Assembly: GCA_963781495.1 (NCBI GenBank)
Contig: CAWAFX010000002.1
Coordinates: forward strand, 1,798,001-1,862,000
Direction of reading: 5' to 3'
Source: Mayfieldus sp963781495
GTDB lineage: Bacteria; Actinomycetota; Thermoleophilia; Solirubrobacterales; 70-9
DNA length: 64,000 nt
Shown here: positions 47,536 through 55,963 of the stretch, in pieces
How positions within the stretch are numbered: the stretch's first letter is position 1
Layout: every line of letters starts with the position of its first letter
Notes under the pieces: model-generated
Told to the model about the DNA's origin: nothing
Databases searched by the model: none
Seen by the model: only the letters and a program-made list of their open reading frames with translations
Position numbers and translations under genes: made by a program

Positions 47536-47541
47536 TAACGT
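47536..47541 (+). promoter_or_regulatory. -10 box of the CBS gene
   Basis: TAACGT ends 10 bases before the ATG at 47552. Confidence 0.35.
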
Positions 47542-47551
47542 TTCCCGGGCG

Positions 47552-48019
47552 ATGGCCAAGACAGTCGCCGAGATCATGGACACCGACGTGCCCGCGCTCG
47601 GCCCGCAGGACGAGGCGCGGCGGGCGATCGAGCTGCTCGCCGAGCGCGAGATCGGCGCCCTGCCCGTCGTCAACTCCGAGGAGCGGCTGATCGGGATCGT
47701 CAGCGAGTCCGATCTCGTGCTCTCCGACGAGGAGGCCGACCTGCACCTGCCGCACTACCTCAACATCATGGGCGGGATCGTCTTCACCGGCTCGATGAAG
47801 GGCTTCGAGAGCCGCCTCAACAAGGCCTTCGCGACCAATGTCCGGGACCTGATGACCGCCGACCCGGTCAGTGTCCGAACCGACGACGGGGTCGAGAAGG
47901 CGGCAAGGCTGATCGCCGAGGAGCATCACAACCACCTGCCGGTCACAGACGGCGACGGCAAGGTGGCCGGCATGATCACCCGCGCCGACGTTCTCGCGGC
48001 GCTCGTCGACGAGCAGTAG
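47552..48019 (+). CDS. Tandem CBS-domain protein
   Basis: The 155-residue protein is a stand-alone CBS pair: VAEIMDTDVPALGPQDEA and GALPVVNSEERLIGIVSESDL form the first domain, VRDLMTADPVSVRTDDGVEKAARL and HLPVTDGDGKVAGMITRADVL the second (in part). Such pairs bind adenine nucleotides and sense energy state. It precedes alr by 2 bases and is probably co-transcribed; a partner enzyme is not evident. Confidence 0.92.
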   Translation: MAKTVAEIMDTDVPALGPQDEARRAIELLAEREIGALPVVNSEERLIGIVSESDLVLSDEEADLHLPHYLNIMGGIVFTGSMKGFESRLNKAFATNVRDLMTADPVSVRTDDGVEKAARLIAEEHHNHLPVTDGDGKVAGMITRADVLAALVDEQ

Positions 48020-48021
48020 GG

Positions 48022-49143
48022 ATGACGGCCGAGCGGGCCGTCGCGCGGATAGACCTCGGTGCCGTCGAGGCCAATTGCCGTCACCTGGCGGCGCAGCTAC
48101 GGGACGGGACGGAGCTCTGCGCCGTGGTCAAGGCCGACGGTTACGGGCACGGAGCCGACGACTGCGCCAACGCCGCACTCGCAGGTGGCGCGACCCGGCT
48201 CGCCGTCGCCACCGCCCGCGAGGCAGAGGGCATCGGACGCCGCTTGGCCCACGTGCCGCTGCTGACGATGGGGGCGCTGACCGTCGCCGAGCTCGACGTC
48301 TGCCTCAACGCCGGGTCGGAGGTGGCTGTCTGGCGGCCCGAGTTCCTGCGTCTCGTCGCCGAGCGGGCAGGGGCCCAGGGTCGGGCCGCCAAGGTGCACG
48401 TCAAGCATGACTCCGGCATGGGCAGGCTGGGCACTGCCGATCCGGCGGAGGTGGTGGAGCTGGCGCGGGCCTGTGACGCCGATCCGGCCCTCGAGCTGGC
48501 CGGTGTCTGGACCCACTTCGCCACCGCCGACGAGCGCGGCGACGACTTCTTCGACCAGCAGCTGGCCCGCTTCAGGCCGCTTGCCGAGCAGCTCAAGGCC
48601 GAGCATCCCGGGATCACGGTCCACGCCGCCAACAGCGCCGCGGTCTTCCGCGACCCCGATGCCCACTTCGACATGGTGCGCTGCGGGATCGCCGTCTACG
48701 GACTCGACCCCTTCCACGACGATCCGGCGGCCCAGGGGCTGAAGCCGGCGCTTGCGCTCGAGTCCTACGTCGCCGACGTCAAGCGCTTCGAGGCCGGTGC
48801 CAGTGCCGGCTACGGCCGCACCTGGCGCGCAGAGACCGAGACCTGGGTCGGGGTGCTGCCGATCGGCTACGGCGACGGGGTGCGGCGGGGTCTCTCCAAC
48901 AACGGGGAGGTGCTGGTCGGCGGTCGCCGCTATCCGCTCGTCGGCACGGTCTCGATGGACAACCTCACGATCGATCTCGGCCCCGAGACCGACGTCAAGC
49001 CCGGAGATGGGGCGATGCTGATCGGGGCCCAGGGCACCGATCGGATCCTCGCCGAGGAGGTTGCGCGGCGTCTGGGGACGATCAACTACGAGGTCACCTG
49101 CGGGATCTCGCCCCGGGTGACCCGGGTCACCGACGCGGAATGA
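48022..49143 (+). CDS. alr: Alanine racemase
   Basis: Alr makes D-alanine for peptidoglycan using PLP. The 373-residue protein has the PLP lysine Lys37 in VVKADGYGHG, KHDSGMGRLG, and GYGRTW leading to the catalytic Tyr region; GTVSMDNLTIDLG and the C-terminal EVTCGISPRVTRV are also typical. It starts 2 bases after the CBS gene and overlaps the nucleotidyltransferase by 4 bases. Confidence 0.95.
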   Translation: MTAERAVARIDLGAVEANCRHLAAQLRDGTELCAVVKADGYGHGADDCANAALAGGATRLAVATAREAEGIGRRLAHVPLLTMGALTVAELDVCLNAGSEVAVWRPEFLRLVAERAGAQGRAAKVHVKHDSGMGRLGTADPAEVVELARACDADPALELAGVWTHFATADERGDDFFDQQLARFRPLAEQLKAEHPGITVHAANSAAVFRDPDAHFDMVRCGIAVYGLDPFHDDPAAQGLKPALALESYVADVKRFEAGASAGYGRTWRAETETWVGVLPIGYGDGVRRGLSNNGEVLVGGRRYPLVGTVSMDNLTIDLGPETDVKPGDGAMLIGAQGTDRILAEEVARRLGTINYEVTCGISPRVTRVTDAE

Positions 49144-50585
49144 GCTCGGCCGAGCAGATCGGCGAGCGGATCGCCGCCGCCCCTCTGGTCGGGCTCGCAA
49201 GAGGGGCGCTCGGCGATCAGGCCGAGGCCTGGATCGTCGGCGGCGCCCTGCGCGCGGCGGCCCGCGGGCAAGAGGTCTCAGACCTCGACCTTGCCCTGGC
49301 GTCCGGCGTGCAGGAGGCCGCCCGCAGCCTCGCGCGCGAGGCCGGCGGCCACGCCTTCCAGCTGTCGGAGGGGTTCGGGACCTGGCGCGTGGTCGACGGC
49401 GAACGGCGCCCGTTCGCCGATCTCAGCCGGCTGCGTGGGGACTCGATCGAGGCCGACCTGGCGGCGCGCGACTTCAGCGTCGGGGCTGTGGCGGCGCCGC
49501 TGCAGGGCGGGGCGTTGCTCGACCCCCACGGCGGGCTGGCCGATCTCGAGCGGGGAATCCTGCGTGTGGTCTCCCCGAGCTCGTTCGCCGACGACCCGCT
49601 GCGGCTGCTGCGCGCCGCCCGGCTCGGGGCCGAGCTCGACCTGCAAGTCGATTCGGAGACGATCGAGCTGGCCCGGGCGGAGGCCGCCCGCGCCGGCGAG
49701 CCGGCCGGCGAGCGCCAGTTCGCCGAGCTGCGGCGGCTGCTGATCGGACCCGACCCCCTGCGCGGCCTGGAGCTGATGGACGAGCTGGGGATCACCGCCG
49801 CGGTACTGCCGGAGCTGGAGGCGACGCGCGGCGTCACCCAGAACCCCAACCACCATCTCGACGTCCACGGCCACACGCTCGAGGTTCTGCGCCAGCTGCT
49901 GGAGATCGAGCGCGACCTCGACCGCTTCGCCGGCGATCAGGCCGATGCCGTGCGGGCGCTGCTCGATGAGCCGCTCGCCGACGAGATGACCCGCGGCGAA
50001 GCGCTGCGCTTCGGAGCCCTCGTGCATGACTTCGGAAAGCCGGCGACACGCGGGCTTCGAGGTGACTTCGTGACCTTCATCGGCCATGATCGCGCCGGGG
50101 TGGGTCTGGTCGACGAGATGTCCCGCCGCCTGCACGTCAGCCGCACCCTGCGGCGCCAGCTCGAGGCCCTGACCCTGCACCACCTGCGACTCGGCTTCAT
50201 GGTCCACGAGCGGCCGCTGAGCCGGCGTCGCGTCTACGAGTACCTGCGCGAGACAGAGCCGGTGAGCGCCGACGTCACCTTGCTGACGGTCGCCGATCGC
50301 CTCGCGGCCCGCGGCCAGGGTCCGGTGGCGAGCGAGGAGATGGTCGAGGCCCACCTGCAGCTCGCCCGCGAGATGCTGGCGGCGGCGGTCGAGTGGCACC
50401 GCGACGGTCCCCCGCGGCCGCTGGTCGGCGGCGACCGCCTCGTCGAGGAGCTCGGCCTCGAGCCGGGGCCGCAGCTCGGCAGGCTGCTGGACGAGATCGA
50501 AGCGGCGCAGTACGCGGGCGACGTCGGCAGCGCCGAAGAGGCGCTGGAGCTGGCCCGCGGCCTGGCCCGGCCGGCACAGAGATAA
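49140..50585 (+). CDS. CCA-adding/poly(A) polymerase family protein with HD domain
   Basis: The 481-residue protein has a class II nucleotidyltransferase head: WIVGGALRAAARGQEVSDLDLAL (in part) with the catalytic DLDLAL pair, and LAARDFSVGA; RNA-binding segments follow (DDPLRLLRAARLGAEL). The C-terminal half is an HD phosphohydrolase-like domain with VHDFGKP and LTLHHLRLGF. CCA-adding enzymes with HD domains and poly(A) polymerases look alike, so the exact activity is open; in actinobacteria a single such gene usually adds CCA. Here it sits between alr and a HIT gene. Confidence 0.87.
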   Translation: MSSAEQIGERIAAAPLVGLARGALGDQAEAWIVGGALRAAARGQEVSDLDLALASGVQEAARSLAREAGGHAFQLSEGFGTWRVVDGERRPFADLSRLRGDSIEADLAARDFSVGAVAAPLQGGALLDPHGGLADLERGILRVVSPSSFADDPLRLLRAARLGAELDLQVDSETIELARAEAARAGEPAGERQFAELRRLLIGPDPLRGLELMDELGITAAVLPELEATRGVTQNPNHHLDVHGHTLEVLRQLLEIERDLDRFAGDQADAVRALLDEPLADEMTRGEALRFGALVHDFGKPATRGLRGDFVTFIGHDRAGVGLVDEMSRRLHVSRTLRRQLEALTLHHLRLGFMVHERPLSRRRVYEYLRETEPVSADVTLLTVADRLAARGQGPVASEEMVEAHLQLAREMLAAAVEWHRDGPPRPLVGGDRLVEELGLEPGPQLGRLLDEIEAAQYAGDVGSAEEALELARGLARPAQR

Positions 50586-50588
50586 GCT
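50583..50588 (+). promoter_or_regulatory. -10 box of the HIT gene, overlapping a stop codon
   Basis: TAAGCT ends 7 bases before the ATG at 50596, and its TAA is also the stop codon of the preceding gene. Confidence 0.35.
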
Positions 50589-50595
50589 GGCGCCG

Positions 50596-51012
50596 ATGGT
50601 CGAGAGCTGCATCTTCTGCGGGATCGTGGCCGGCGAGGTGCCGGGCCAGATCGTCGACTCCGACGAGCACACGGTCGCCTTCATGGACATCAACCCGGCC
50701 ACCCGCGGGCATGCCCTGGTGGTCCCGCGCCGGCACAGCGCCGACCTGATGGAGATCTCCGACGAGGACCTCGAGCGCACGACCCTCGCCGCGCGCCGCC
50801 TCGCCCAGCGCATCGACGAGGTCCTGGAGCCGGACGGCTTCAACCTCCTCAACTCCTGCCGCTCGGCGGCCTGGCAGACGGTCTTTCACTTCCACCTCCA
50901 CGTGATCCCGCGATATGACGACGATCCTCTGAAGCTGCCCTGGGAGCCGGGGCCCGGCGACGAGGACGAGATCGCGGGCGTCGCCGAGCAGCTGCGCCGA
51001 GACAGTGGCTGA
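50596..51012 (+). CDS. HIT family protein
   Basis: The 138-residue protein carries the histidine triad His98-Phe-His100-Leu-His102 in HFHLHVIPR and the N-terminal CIFCGIVAGEVP, where two cysteines may bind zinc. HIT proteins hydrolyse nucleoside phosphoramidates or dinucleotides. The stop overlaps the enoyl-CoA hydratase start by 8 bases. Confidence 0.94.
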   Translation: MVESCIFCGIVAGEVPGQIVDSDEHTVAFMDINPATRGHALVVPRRHSADLMEISDEDLERTTLAARRLAQRIDEVLEPDGFNLLNSCRSAAWQTVFHFHLHVIPRYDDDPLKLPWEPGPGDEDEIAGVAEQLRRDSG

Positions 51013-51781
51013 CCCGGTAAGGCTCGAGCGTGACGGCGGGGTCGCGGTACTCGTCCTCGACGACCCGCCCCTGAACCTGTTTCGCTCCGAGACCTTCTCG
51101 GCCCTGAACGAGTGCCTGAAGCAGGTCGAGATCTCCGACGCGCGGGCGATGGTCTGGCGCGCCGAAGGCGAGGTCTTCAGCGGCGGCGTCGACGTCCACC
51201 TCTTCGACCAGACGACCCGCGGCGGCTCGAATCAGATGTTCGGGGCCCTGCTGGCGACGGTGCGAAAGATCGAGTCGCTGCCGATGCCGACCATGGCCCT
51301 GGTCCAGGGATTGTGCCTGACGGCGGGGCTGGAGATCTCGCTCGGCTGCGACATGATCGTCGCCGCCGAATCGGCGAAGTTCGGCCTCGTCGAGGCGGTC
51401 GTCGGGCTGACCCCCGGGGCGGGAGGCACGCAGCGAATCGCCGAGCGCGCCGGGCCGGCCCGGGCGCGGGAGTTCGTGATGACCGGCGGCCTCTACGACG
51501 CCGCCACCCTGGAGAGCTGGAACGTGGTCAACCGCGTCCTGCCCGACGGCGAGCTGATGGCGGAGGGGATGAAGTTCGCGCAGCGCCTCGCCGCGGGGCC
51601 GACCAAGGCCCACGCCGCGACCAAGCGGATCATCCGCGCCTACCTCGAGGGTGGGGTCGACAAGGCCGATCGCGAGACACCCAAGGTCGCCGCCTCGCTG
51701 TTCGAGACCGAGGATCTGCAGAACGCCGTGCGCTCGTTCCTCGAGCAGGGGCCGGGCAACGCGACGTTCAGCGGAAGATGA
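51005..51781 (+). CDS. Enoyl-CoA hydratase/isomerase family protein
   Basis: The 258-residue crotonase-fold protein has the CoA-binding opening VLDDPPLNLF, the oxyanion-hole region GEVFSGGVDVHLF and LCLTAGLEISLGCDM, and the acidic residue in LVEAVVGLTPGAGGTQRIAE. These support activity, but the crotonase family is broad (hydratase, isomerase, hydrolase). The start at 51005 overlaps the HIT stop; no other beta-oxidation genes are nearby. Confidence 0.9.
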   Translation: MADPVRLERDGGVAVLVLDDPPLNLFRSETFSALNECLKQVEISDARAMVWRAEGEVFSGGVDVHLFDQTTRGGSNQMFGALLATVRKIESLPMPTMALVQGLCLTAGLEISLGCDMIVAAESAKFGLVEAVVGLTPGAGGTQRIAERAGPARAREFVMTGGLYDAATLESWNVVNRVLPDGELMAEGMKFAQRLAAGPTKAHAATKRIIRAYLEGGVDKADRETPKVAASLFETEDLQNAVRSFLEQGPGNATFSGR

Positions 51782-51784
51782 TCG

Positions 51785-51824
51785 GCCGCGAAACGGAGTG
51801 GAGCGGCAGAGGCATGTCAGGCGG
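51785..51824 (+). repeat. Two-hairpin intergenic repeat, copy 3 (decayed)
   Basis: The linker GCATGTCA and the second hairpin GGCGGC-GAA-GCCACC are preserved with one mismatch. The first stem keeps only its outer five and inner two pairs. It lies 3 bases after the enoyl-CoA hydratase stop and about 50 bases before infA. Confidence 0.65.
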
Positions 51825-51863
51825 CGAAGCCACCGCATGTGATTGAGGGTCGGGCGCGGCGGC

Positions 51864-51869
51864 TACCCT
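51864..51869 (+). promoter_or_regulatory. -10 box of infA
   Basis: TACCCT ends 6 bases before the GTG at 51876, giving a leaderless infA mRNA. Confidence 0.5.
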
Positions 51870-51875
51870 TCAGGC

Positions 51876-52094
51876 GTGGGAAAAGAAGAAAAGATCGAGA
51901 TGGAGGGCGAGGTCACCGAGGCCCTCCCGAACACGATGTTCAAGGTCAAGCTCGACAACGACCATCAGGTACTCGGGCACATCTCCGGCAAGATGCGCCG
52001 CCACTACATCCGCATCCTGCCCGGCGACCGGGTGAAGATCGAGCTTTCTCCCTACGACCTCGACCGCGGCCGAATCACGTATCGCTACAAATAG
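51876..52094 (+). CDS. infA: Translation initiation factor IF-1
   Basis: IF-1 blocks the A site during 30S initiation. The 72-residue protein aligns end to end with E. coli IF-1: IEMEGEVTEALPNTMFKVKL, then HISGKMRRHYIRILPGDRVK and SPYDLDRGRI (in part). The GTG at 51876 gives the exact family length; an upstream TTG at 51843 would add an unsupported leader. It is not followed by rpmJ-rpsM-rpsK as in most bacteria, but by an inverted repeat and a convergent glycosidase gene. Confidence 0.97.
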   Translation: MGKEEKIEMEGEVTEALPNTMFKVKLDNDHQVLGHISGKMRRHYIRILPGDRVKIELSPYDLDRGRITYRYK

Positions 52095-52096
52095 GG

Positions 52097-52233
52097 GGCG
52101 GCTGCAAACGCGTCGCCTGGCGTCGTCCTCGCCCGATCGTTTCGCTCACGCACGAGGTCAGTGCGCTCGCTTCGCCGATCGGGCTGCGTCCTAGCCAGAC
52201 TCGGTTTTCGCCGCCGTTCGAACTGCAGCCGCC
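52097..52233. repeat. Long imperfect inverted repeat after infA
   Basis: Nested complementary arms fold the whole gap: GGCGGCTGCA (52097-52106) with TGCAGCCGCC (52224-52233), CTGGC with GCCAG, GCCCGATCG (52131-52139) with CGATCGGGC (52176-52184), and a central CGCAC/GTGCG hairpin with a 7-base loop. The right arm has about 15 extra bases. It lies between convergent genes, so it may be a bidirectional terminator, a structured RNA or a small mobile repeat. Confidence 0.65.
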
Positions 52234-52236
52234 GCG

Positions 52237-53427
52237 CTAGAGCCAGCTTCGCGCCGACGCCGGGTCGGGGTCGAGCATCTCTGCCAGCAGCGTCGACCAG
52301 GCGAAGTCGCGGGCGCCGAGTCCGTTGCCGCTGCGGGGGTCGTAGTACTCGCGGAAGCCCTGGGCGCGGGCGGCGCCGGCAAGCGCCGCGGTCATCTGCG
52401 CCGCCTGCTCCTCATATCCCAGGCGGCGCAGCCCGAGCCAGACCAGCCAGGCGGTGTTGACCCAGGTTGGGCCGCGCCAGTAGCGGCGCACCAGCCCGTG
52501 GCCGCCGTCGGGCTCGTAGCTGGGCTCCTGGGCCGAGACCGAGGGCGGGGGCACCGCGGTCCAGTAGCGATCCGGATCCAGCAGGTGCTCCTCGACCATC
52601 CGCTGGCCGATCTGCTGCGGCAGGTCGGGCAGGGCCAGCGGCGCCAGCGCCGAGATCGTCGAGATCCCGGGACGCCCGCCGGCCGGCCCCGCCTCGTCGA
52701 CGAACAAGCCCCGGCGCTCGTCCCAGAGCCGGTCGACCAGTGCCGGCGTGGCAGAGGGCCGGCCAAGCGCTTGCAGCGAAAGTGACCAGAGGACGTTGGT
52801 GATCACCTCACAGAGCACCGGCCCGCCGGCGGCCTCGACCCGGCGCGCCTCGAAGCCGAGCTTGCGGTTGCGGCGGACGAGGAGCGGAAAAAGGATCTGG
52901 GCCTGAGCGCGCCGGCCCCAGACGGGGTCGAACTTCGGCGAGGCGTCGAGGCCGGACTCGTCCGGCTGCACGATCCAGAGCAGGCCGTCGCCCTCGAGGT
53001 CGCGGTTGTCGGCAAGCCATTGCACCTGGGCGCCGATCCGCGGCTCTTCCGCCGGGTCGCCGACCGCGATCCGCCAGGCCCAGGCCAGAAGCGGCGGCTG
53101 GATCGTCTCGGTCTGGAAGGCGCGCCGCGAGAGCACGTTGTAGAAGCCCAGCCGCAGCAGCGACACCGGGCGGTCCCAGAAGATCGTGTGGCCGATGAAG
53201 CCGTCCGGCCGCTGGGCCACGAGAAGGGTCTCGAGCTCGGTCCGCGCCCGCCCGGGCTCGAAGCGGCGCCAGACGATCGCCGCGAAGCAGGAGTCCCAGT
53301 ACCACTGCCAGGGGTAGCGCCCAGGGCTGGGACTCGTGTAGGCGAAGGGGATCCCGCGGCGGTCGCCGCTGCGCCAGTTGCGCCGCAGGACGGTCTCGGC
53401 CAGATCGGCGACCTCGCTTGTGGTCAC
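52237..53427 (-). CDS. GH63/MGH1-like (alpha/alpha)6 glycosidase
   Basis: The 396-residue soluble protein matches mannosylglycerate hydrolase-like and GH63 enzymes: YPWQWYWDSCFAAI near residue 37, with the acidic residue after Trp-Tyr-Trp, the barrel segment IGHTIFW, and YWRGPTWVNTAWLVWLGL near residue 315. Substrates in this group include mannosylglycerate, glucosylglycerate and glucose-capped glycans. No signal peptide, so it acts on internal or imported sugars. It is the last gene of the amidase/exporter operon, coupled by GTGA. Confidence 0.85.
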   Translation of the reverse strand: MTTSEVADLAETVLRRNWRSGDRRGIPFAYTSPSPGRYPWQWYWDSCFAAIVWRRFEPGRARTELETLLVAQRPDGFIGHTIFWDRPVSLLRLGFYNVLSRRAFQTETIQPPLLAWAWRIAVGDPAEEPRIGAQVQWLADNRDLEGDGLLWIVQPDESGLDASPKFDPVWGRRAQAQILFPLLVRRNRKLGFEARRVEAAGGPVLCEVITNVLWSLSLQALGRPSATPALVDRLWDERRGLFVDEAGPAGGRPGISTISALAPLALPDLPQQIGQRMVEEHLLDPDRYWTAVPPPSVSAQEPSYEPDGGHGLVRRYWRGPTWVNTAWLVWLGLRRLGYEEQAAQMTAALAGAARAQGFREYYDPRSGNGLGARDFAWSTLLAEMLDPDPASARSWL

Positions 53428-54197
53428 TCCGCGAGGCGCTGCATCTCACGCAGGGCGAGGGCGCCGAGCAGCGCCACCAGCCCCGCGACCACCAGGACCG
53501 CCGGCCAGGTGTCCGCCCAGGTCACTCCGCCGACGAAGCCCTGGCGCACCCCCTCGATCACCTGGGTGACCGGATTTATCCGCGCCACCGTCTTCAGCCA
53601 CCCCTGCAGCAGGGCCAGCGGCGCGTAGGCGGTGGTCATGAGGATCGCGATGAACATCCCCGCCTGCATCAGCGGCGCCACTGACTGGCTGCGGTAATGA
53701 AGCGCCAGCATCGAACCCCAGCAGGCGGCGACCGCCGCCATTCCCATCACCAGGGTGAACGCGATCACCAGCCCGAGGGCGCCCGGGAAGTGGGCACCGA
53801 TGATCATCGCCACGCCGAGCAGGACGGTGGCCGGGATCAAGGCGCGGACGCTGGCCGAGAGGATGTTGCCGCTCAAGAGCACCCAGCGCGGCGCCGGCGA
53901 GGCGGCGAGGCGGTCGAACCAGCCCTGCTCGATGTCGCGGGCGAGGTTGACGCCGGCGGCGGCACCGGTGAAGCCGGCGCCCTGCAGCATGCTCACCGGG
54001 ATGATGAAGCTCGAGTAGCTGGGTGCGTCGAAGCCGCTCAGCTTGATCAGATTGCCGAAGACGCCGTTGAGACCGAGGTAGAAGATCGTCGGCGCCAGCA
54101 CCCCCGGGATCGCCGCCCCGGGGACCCGCAGCAGCTCGTTGCGGGCGCGGACCACAAGCGCCTTGATCATCTCCAGGTTCGTACGACGGGCGCTCAA
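53424..54197 (-). CDS. ABC-2 type exporter permease, second subunit
   Basis: The 257-residue protein has six membrane helices and the ABC-2 family C-terminal pattern (RINPVTQVIEGVRQGF). TTG 54197 is used as start, 2 bases after the stop of the first permease; MIKALVV ten residues in is an alternative. The layout, one ATPase and two similar permeases, matches DrrAB-type drug or lipid exporters. Confidence 0.88.
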   Translation of the reverse strand: MSARRTNLEMIKALVVRARNELLRVPGAAIPGVLAPTIFYLGLNGVFGNLIKLSGFDAPSYSSFIIPVSMLQGAGFTGAAAGVNLARDIEQGWFDRLAASPAPRWVLLSGNILSASVRALIPATVLLGVAMIIGAHFPGALGLVIAFTLVMGMAAVAACWGSMLALHYRSQSVAPLMQAGMFIAILMTTAYAPLALLQGWLKTVARINPVTQVIEGVRQGFVGGVTWADTWPAVLVVAGLVALLGALALREMQRLAE

Positions 54198-54199
54198 GG

Positions 54200-54991
54200 T
54201 CAGCCTCCAGTCCTCAGGCGGTGGCGAAGCGCCGAAGCGCTCATCAGCAGACCCAACACAGCTATCCCGGCCAGCGAAAGCACGGCCTTGAGCATCTCCG
54301 AGCCCGAGAAGCCGAAGACGATCGGGTCCCTCAGCCCCTCGGCGATGAAGCTGAGCGGGTTGTACTCGGCGATCGTCTTGGCCGGTTCGACCATCAGCGC
54401 CTGGGGAAAGAAGGCCGAGGAGAGAAAGAGGACGACCAGGACCAGCGGAAAGGCCCCCTGGACGATGCTGGCGCTGCCGGTGCGAAGGGCCACCGCCGCC
54501 CCGATCCCCCCGACCGCCGTCGCGGACAGCGTGACGATGACGATGGCAACCAGGGCGCCGCCGACGCCCTCTTCGATGTGGGCTCCGAAGATCACGCCGA
54601 TGACCAGAAACCAGACCGCGCTCAGCGCTCCGAGGACCGCGGTGCCCGCGAGGCGCCCGAGGACGATCGAGAAGCGCGAGATCGGCGCTGCGAAGAGGCG
54701 GTCGGTGAAGCCCATCTCGATGTCTACGGCCAGCGCGATGCCGCCGCTGTTGCCGGCCAGCATCAGCGACTGCATCATCGCCCCGGCGAGCATGAACTGA
54801 AGAAAGCTGTCGACGTGCGGAAAGCCCGGCAGGCCGAGCGCCGCCGCTGCGCCCCCGGTCTGCACCGCGAGCAGCAGGGTGGGAAAGACGACGATCGGCG
54901 AGATCAGCTGCGGGCGGCGGAAGGTCTGTCGCACCGAGCGCATGCCCAGGGCCCCGACCACCCGCAGGTTGGCCTTGAGCCTCGAGATCAC
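54200..54991 (-). CDS. ABC-2 type exporter permease, first subunit
   Basis: The 263-residue protein has six helices. DIEMGFTDRLFAAPISR between helices 2 and 3 is the coupling region typical of DrrB-like permeases, and AEYNPLSFIAEGLRDPI is the conserved C-terminal loop. It overlaps the ATPase by 4 bases. It differs from the second permease in sequence, so the exporter is probably a heterodimer. Confidence 0.88.
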   Translation of the reverse strand: MISRLKANLRVVGALGMRSVRQTFRRPQLISPIVVFPTLLLAVQTGGAAAALGLPGFPHVDSFLQFMLAGAMMQSLMLAGNSGGIALAVDIEMGFTDRLFAAPISRFSIVLGRLAGTAVLGALSAVWFLVIGVIFGAHIEEGVGGALVAIVIVTLSATAVGGIGAAVALRTGSASIVQGAFPLVLVVLFLSSAFFPQALMVEPAKTIAEYNPLSFIAEGLRDPIVFGFSGSEMLKAVLSLAGIAVLGLLMSASALRHRLRTGG

Positions 54992-55959
54992 GCCGGAGCC
55001 GCCTCCTGCTCGCCGGTGTCGTCCTCCTCGGCTTCGAGGTGATAGCCGGTCTTGGCGACGAAGACGTCGTCCAGGCTCGGTTGCACCAGCTCCAGCGACT
55101 CGACCGCGATCCCGCCCTCGTCCAGGGCCACGACGACCGGCGCGATCTCCGTCGCCCCGCCCTGCAGCTCGACCAGGACCTTTCCGTCCTTGGACGGCAG
55201 CGGCTTGCCGAAGCGGGCGACAATCGCCTCCGCCTGCTCGGCGGACTCGGCGGCGAGGCTGAGCTCGAGATGTGGATTGCCGATCTGCGCCTTGAGCTCC
55301 CCCGGCGTGCCCTCGGCGACGAGCGTGCCGTTGTCGATGATCCCGACCCGATCGGCGAGCTGGTCTGCCTCCTCCAGGTACTGGGTGGTCAGAAACACGG
55401 TGGTGCCCTCCCGGTTCAGCTCCTCCACCTCGGCCCAGATCGTCTTGCGGCTGACCGGATCGAGCCCCGTCGTCGGCTCGTCGAGGAATAGGACCTGGGG
55501 CTCGTGGACCAGCGCCGCAGCGAGATCGAGCCGGCGCTGCATGCCCCCCGAGTAGGTGCCGACGCGGCGGTCGGCGGCGTCGGAGAGGCCGACCCGCTCC
55601 AGCAGGGCATCGGCCCGGCGGCGTCCCTCGTCTCGAGGCAGCGCATGAAGCGTCGCCTGAAGGCGGATCAGTTCCCGACCCGTCATCAGCGGATCGAGTG
55701 CTGCCTCCTGCAGGGCGACCCCGATCGTCCGCCGCACCTGGGCGGCCTCCTGGACGACGTCGAAGCCGGCGACCCGGGCGCTGCCGCCGGTGGGACGCAG
55801 CAGGGTGGTCAGCATTCGCACCGTCGTCGTCTTTCCGGCCCCGTTGGGGCCGAGAAAGCCGTAGATCTCGCGCTCCGCGACTTCGATGTCGACGCCGTCG
55901 ACAGCGCGAATCCCGCCTTCGAAGACGCGCTGCAGACCCTCGACCTCGATCGCCGCCAC
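54988..55959 (-). CDS. ABC exporter ATPase (DrrA-like)
   Basis: The 323-residue ATPase has Walker A GPNGAGKTTTVRML, YSGGMQRRLDLAAALVH as the signature motif, Walker B VLFLDEPTTGLD and the C-terminal DrrA-type extension with SLELVQPSLDDVFVAKTG. The GTG at 55959 is chosen because earlier codons overlap the amidase gene and add nothing conserved. It starts 4 bases after the amidase stop. Confidence 0.93.
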   Translation of the reverse strand: MAAIEVEGLQRVFEGGIRAVDGVDIEVAEREIYGFLGPNGAGKTTTVRMLTTLLRPTGGSARVAGFDVVQEAAQVRRTIGVALQEAALDPLMTGRELIRLQATLHALPRDEGRRRADALLERVGLSDAADRRVGTYSGGMQRRLDLAAALVHEPQVLFLDEPTTGLDPVSRKTIWAEVEELNREGTTVFLTTQYLEEADQLADRVGIIDNGTLVAEGTPGELKAQIGNPHLELSLAAESAEQAEAIVARFGKPLPSKDGKVLVELQGGATEIAPVVVALDEGGIAVESLELVQPSLDDVFVAKTGYHLEAEEDDTGEQEAAPA

Positions 55960-55963
55960 GGGG

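Noticed and set aside
52210..52230. A tRNA T-arm suggested by GTTCGAAC.
   Set aside because: No acceptor, D or anticodon arms surround it; it belongs to the long inverted repeat.
53424..55223. A 599-codon minus-strand frame joining both exporter permeases and part of the ATPase.
   Set aside because: Only the last 257 codons are the real second permease; the first part is a shadow frame of the ATPase and first permease.
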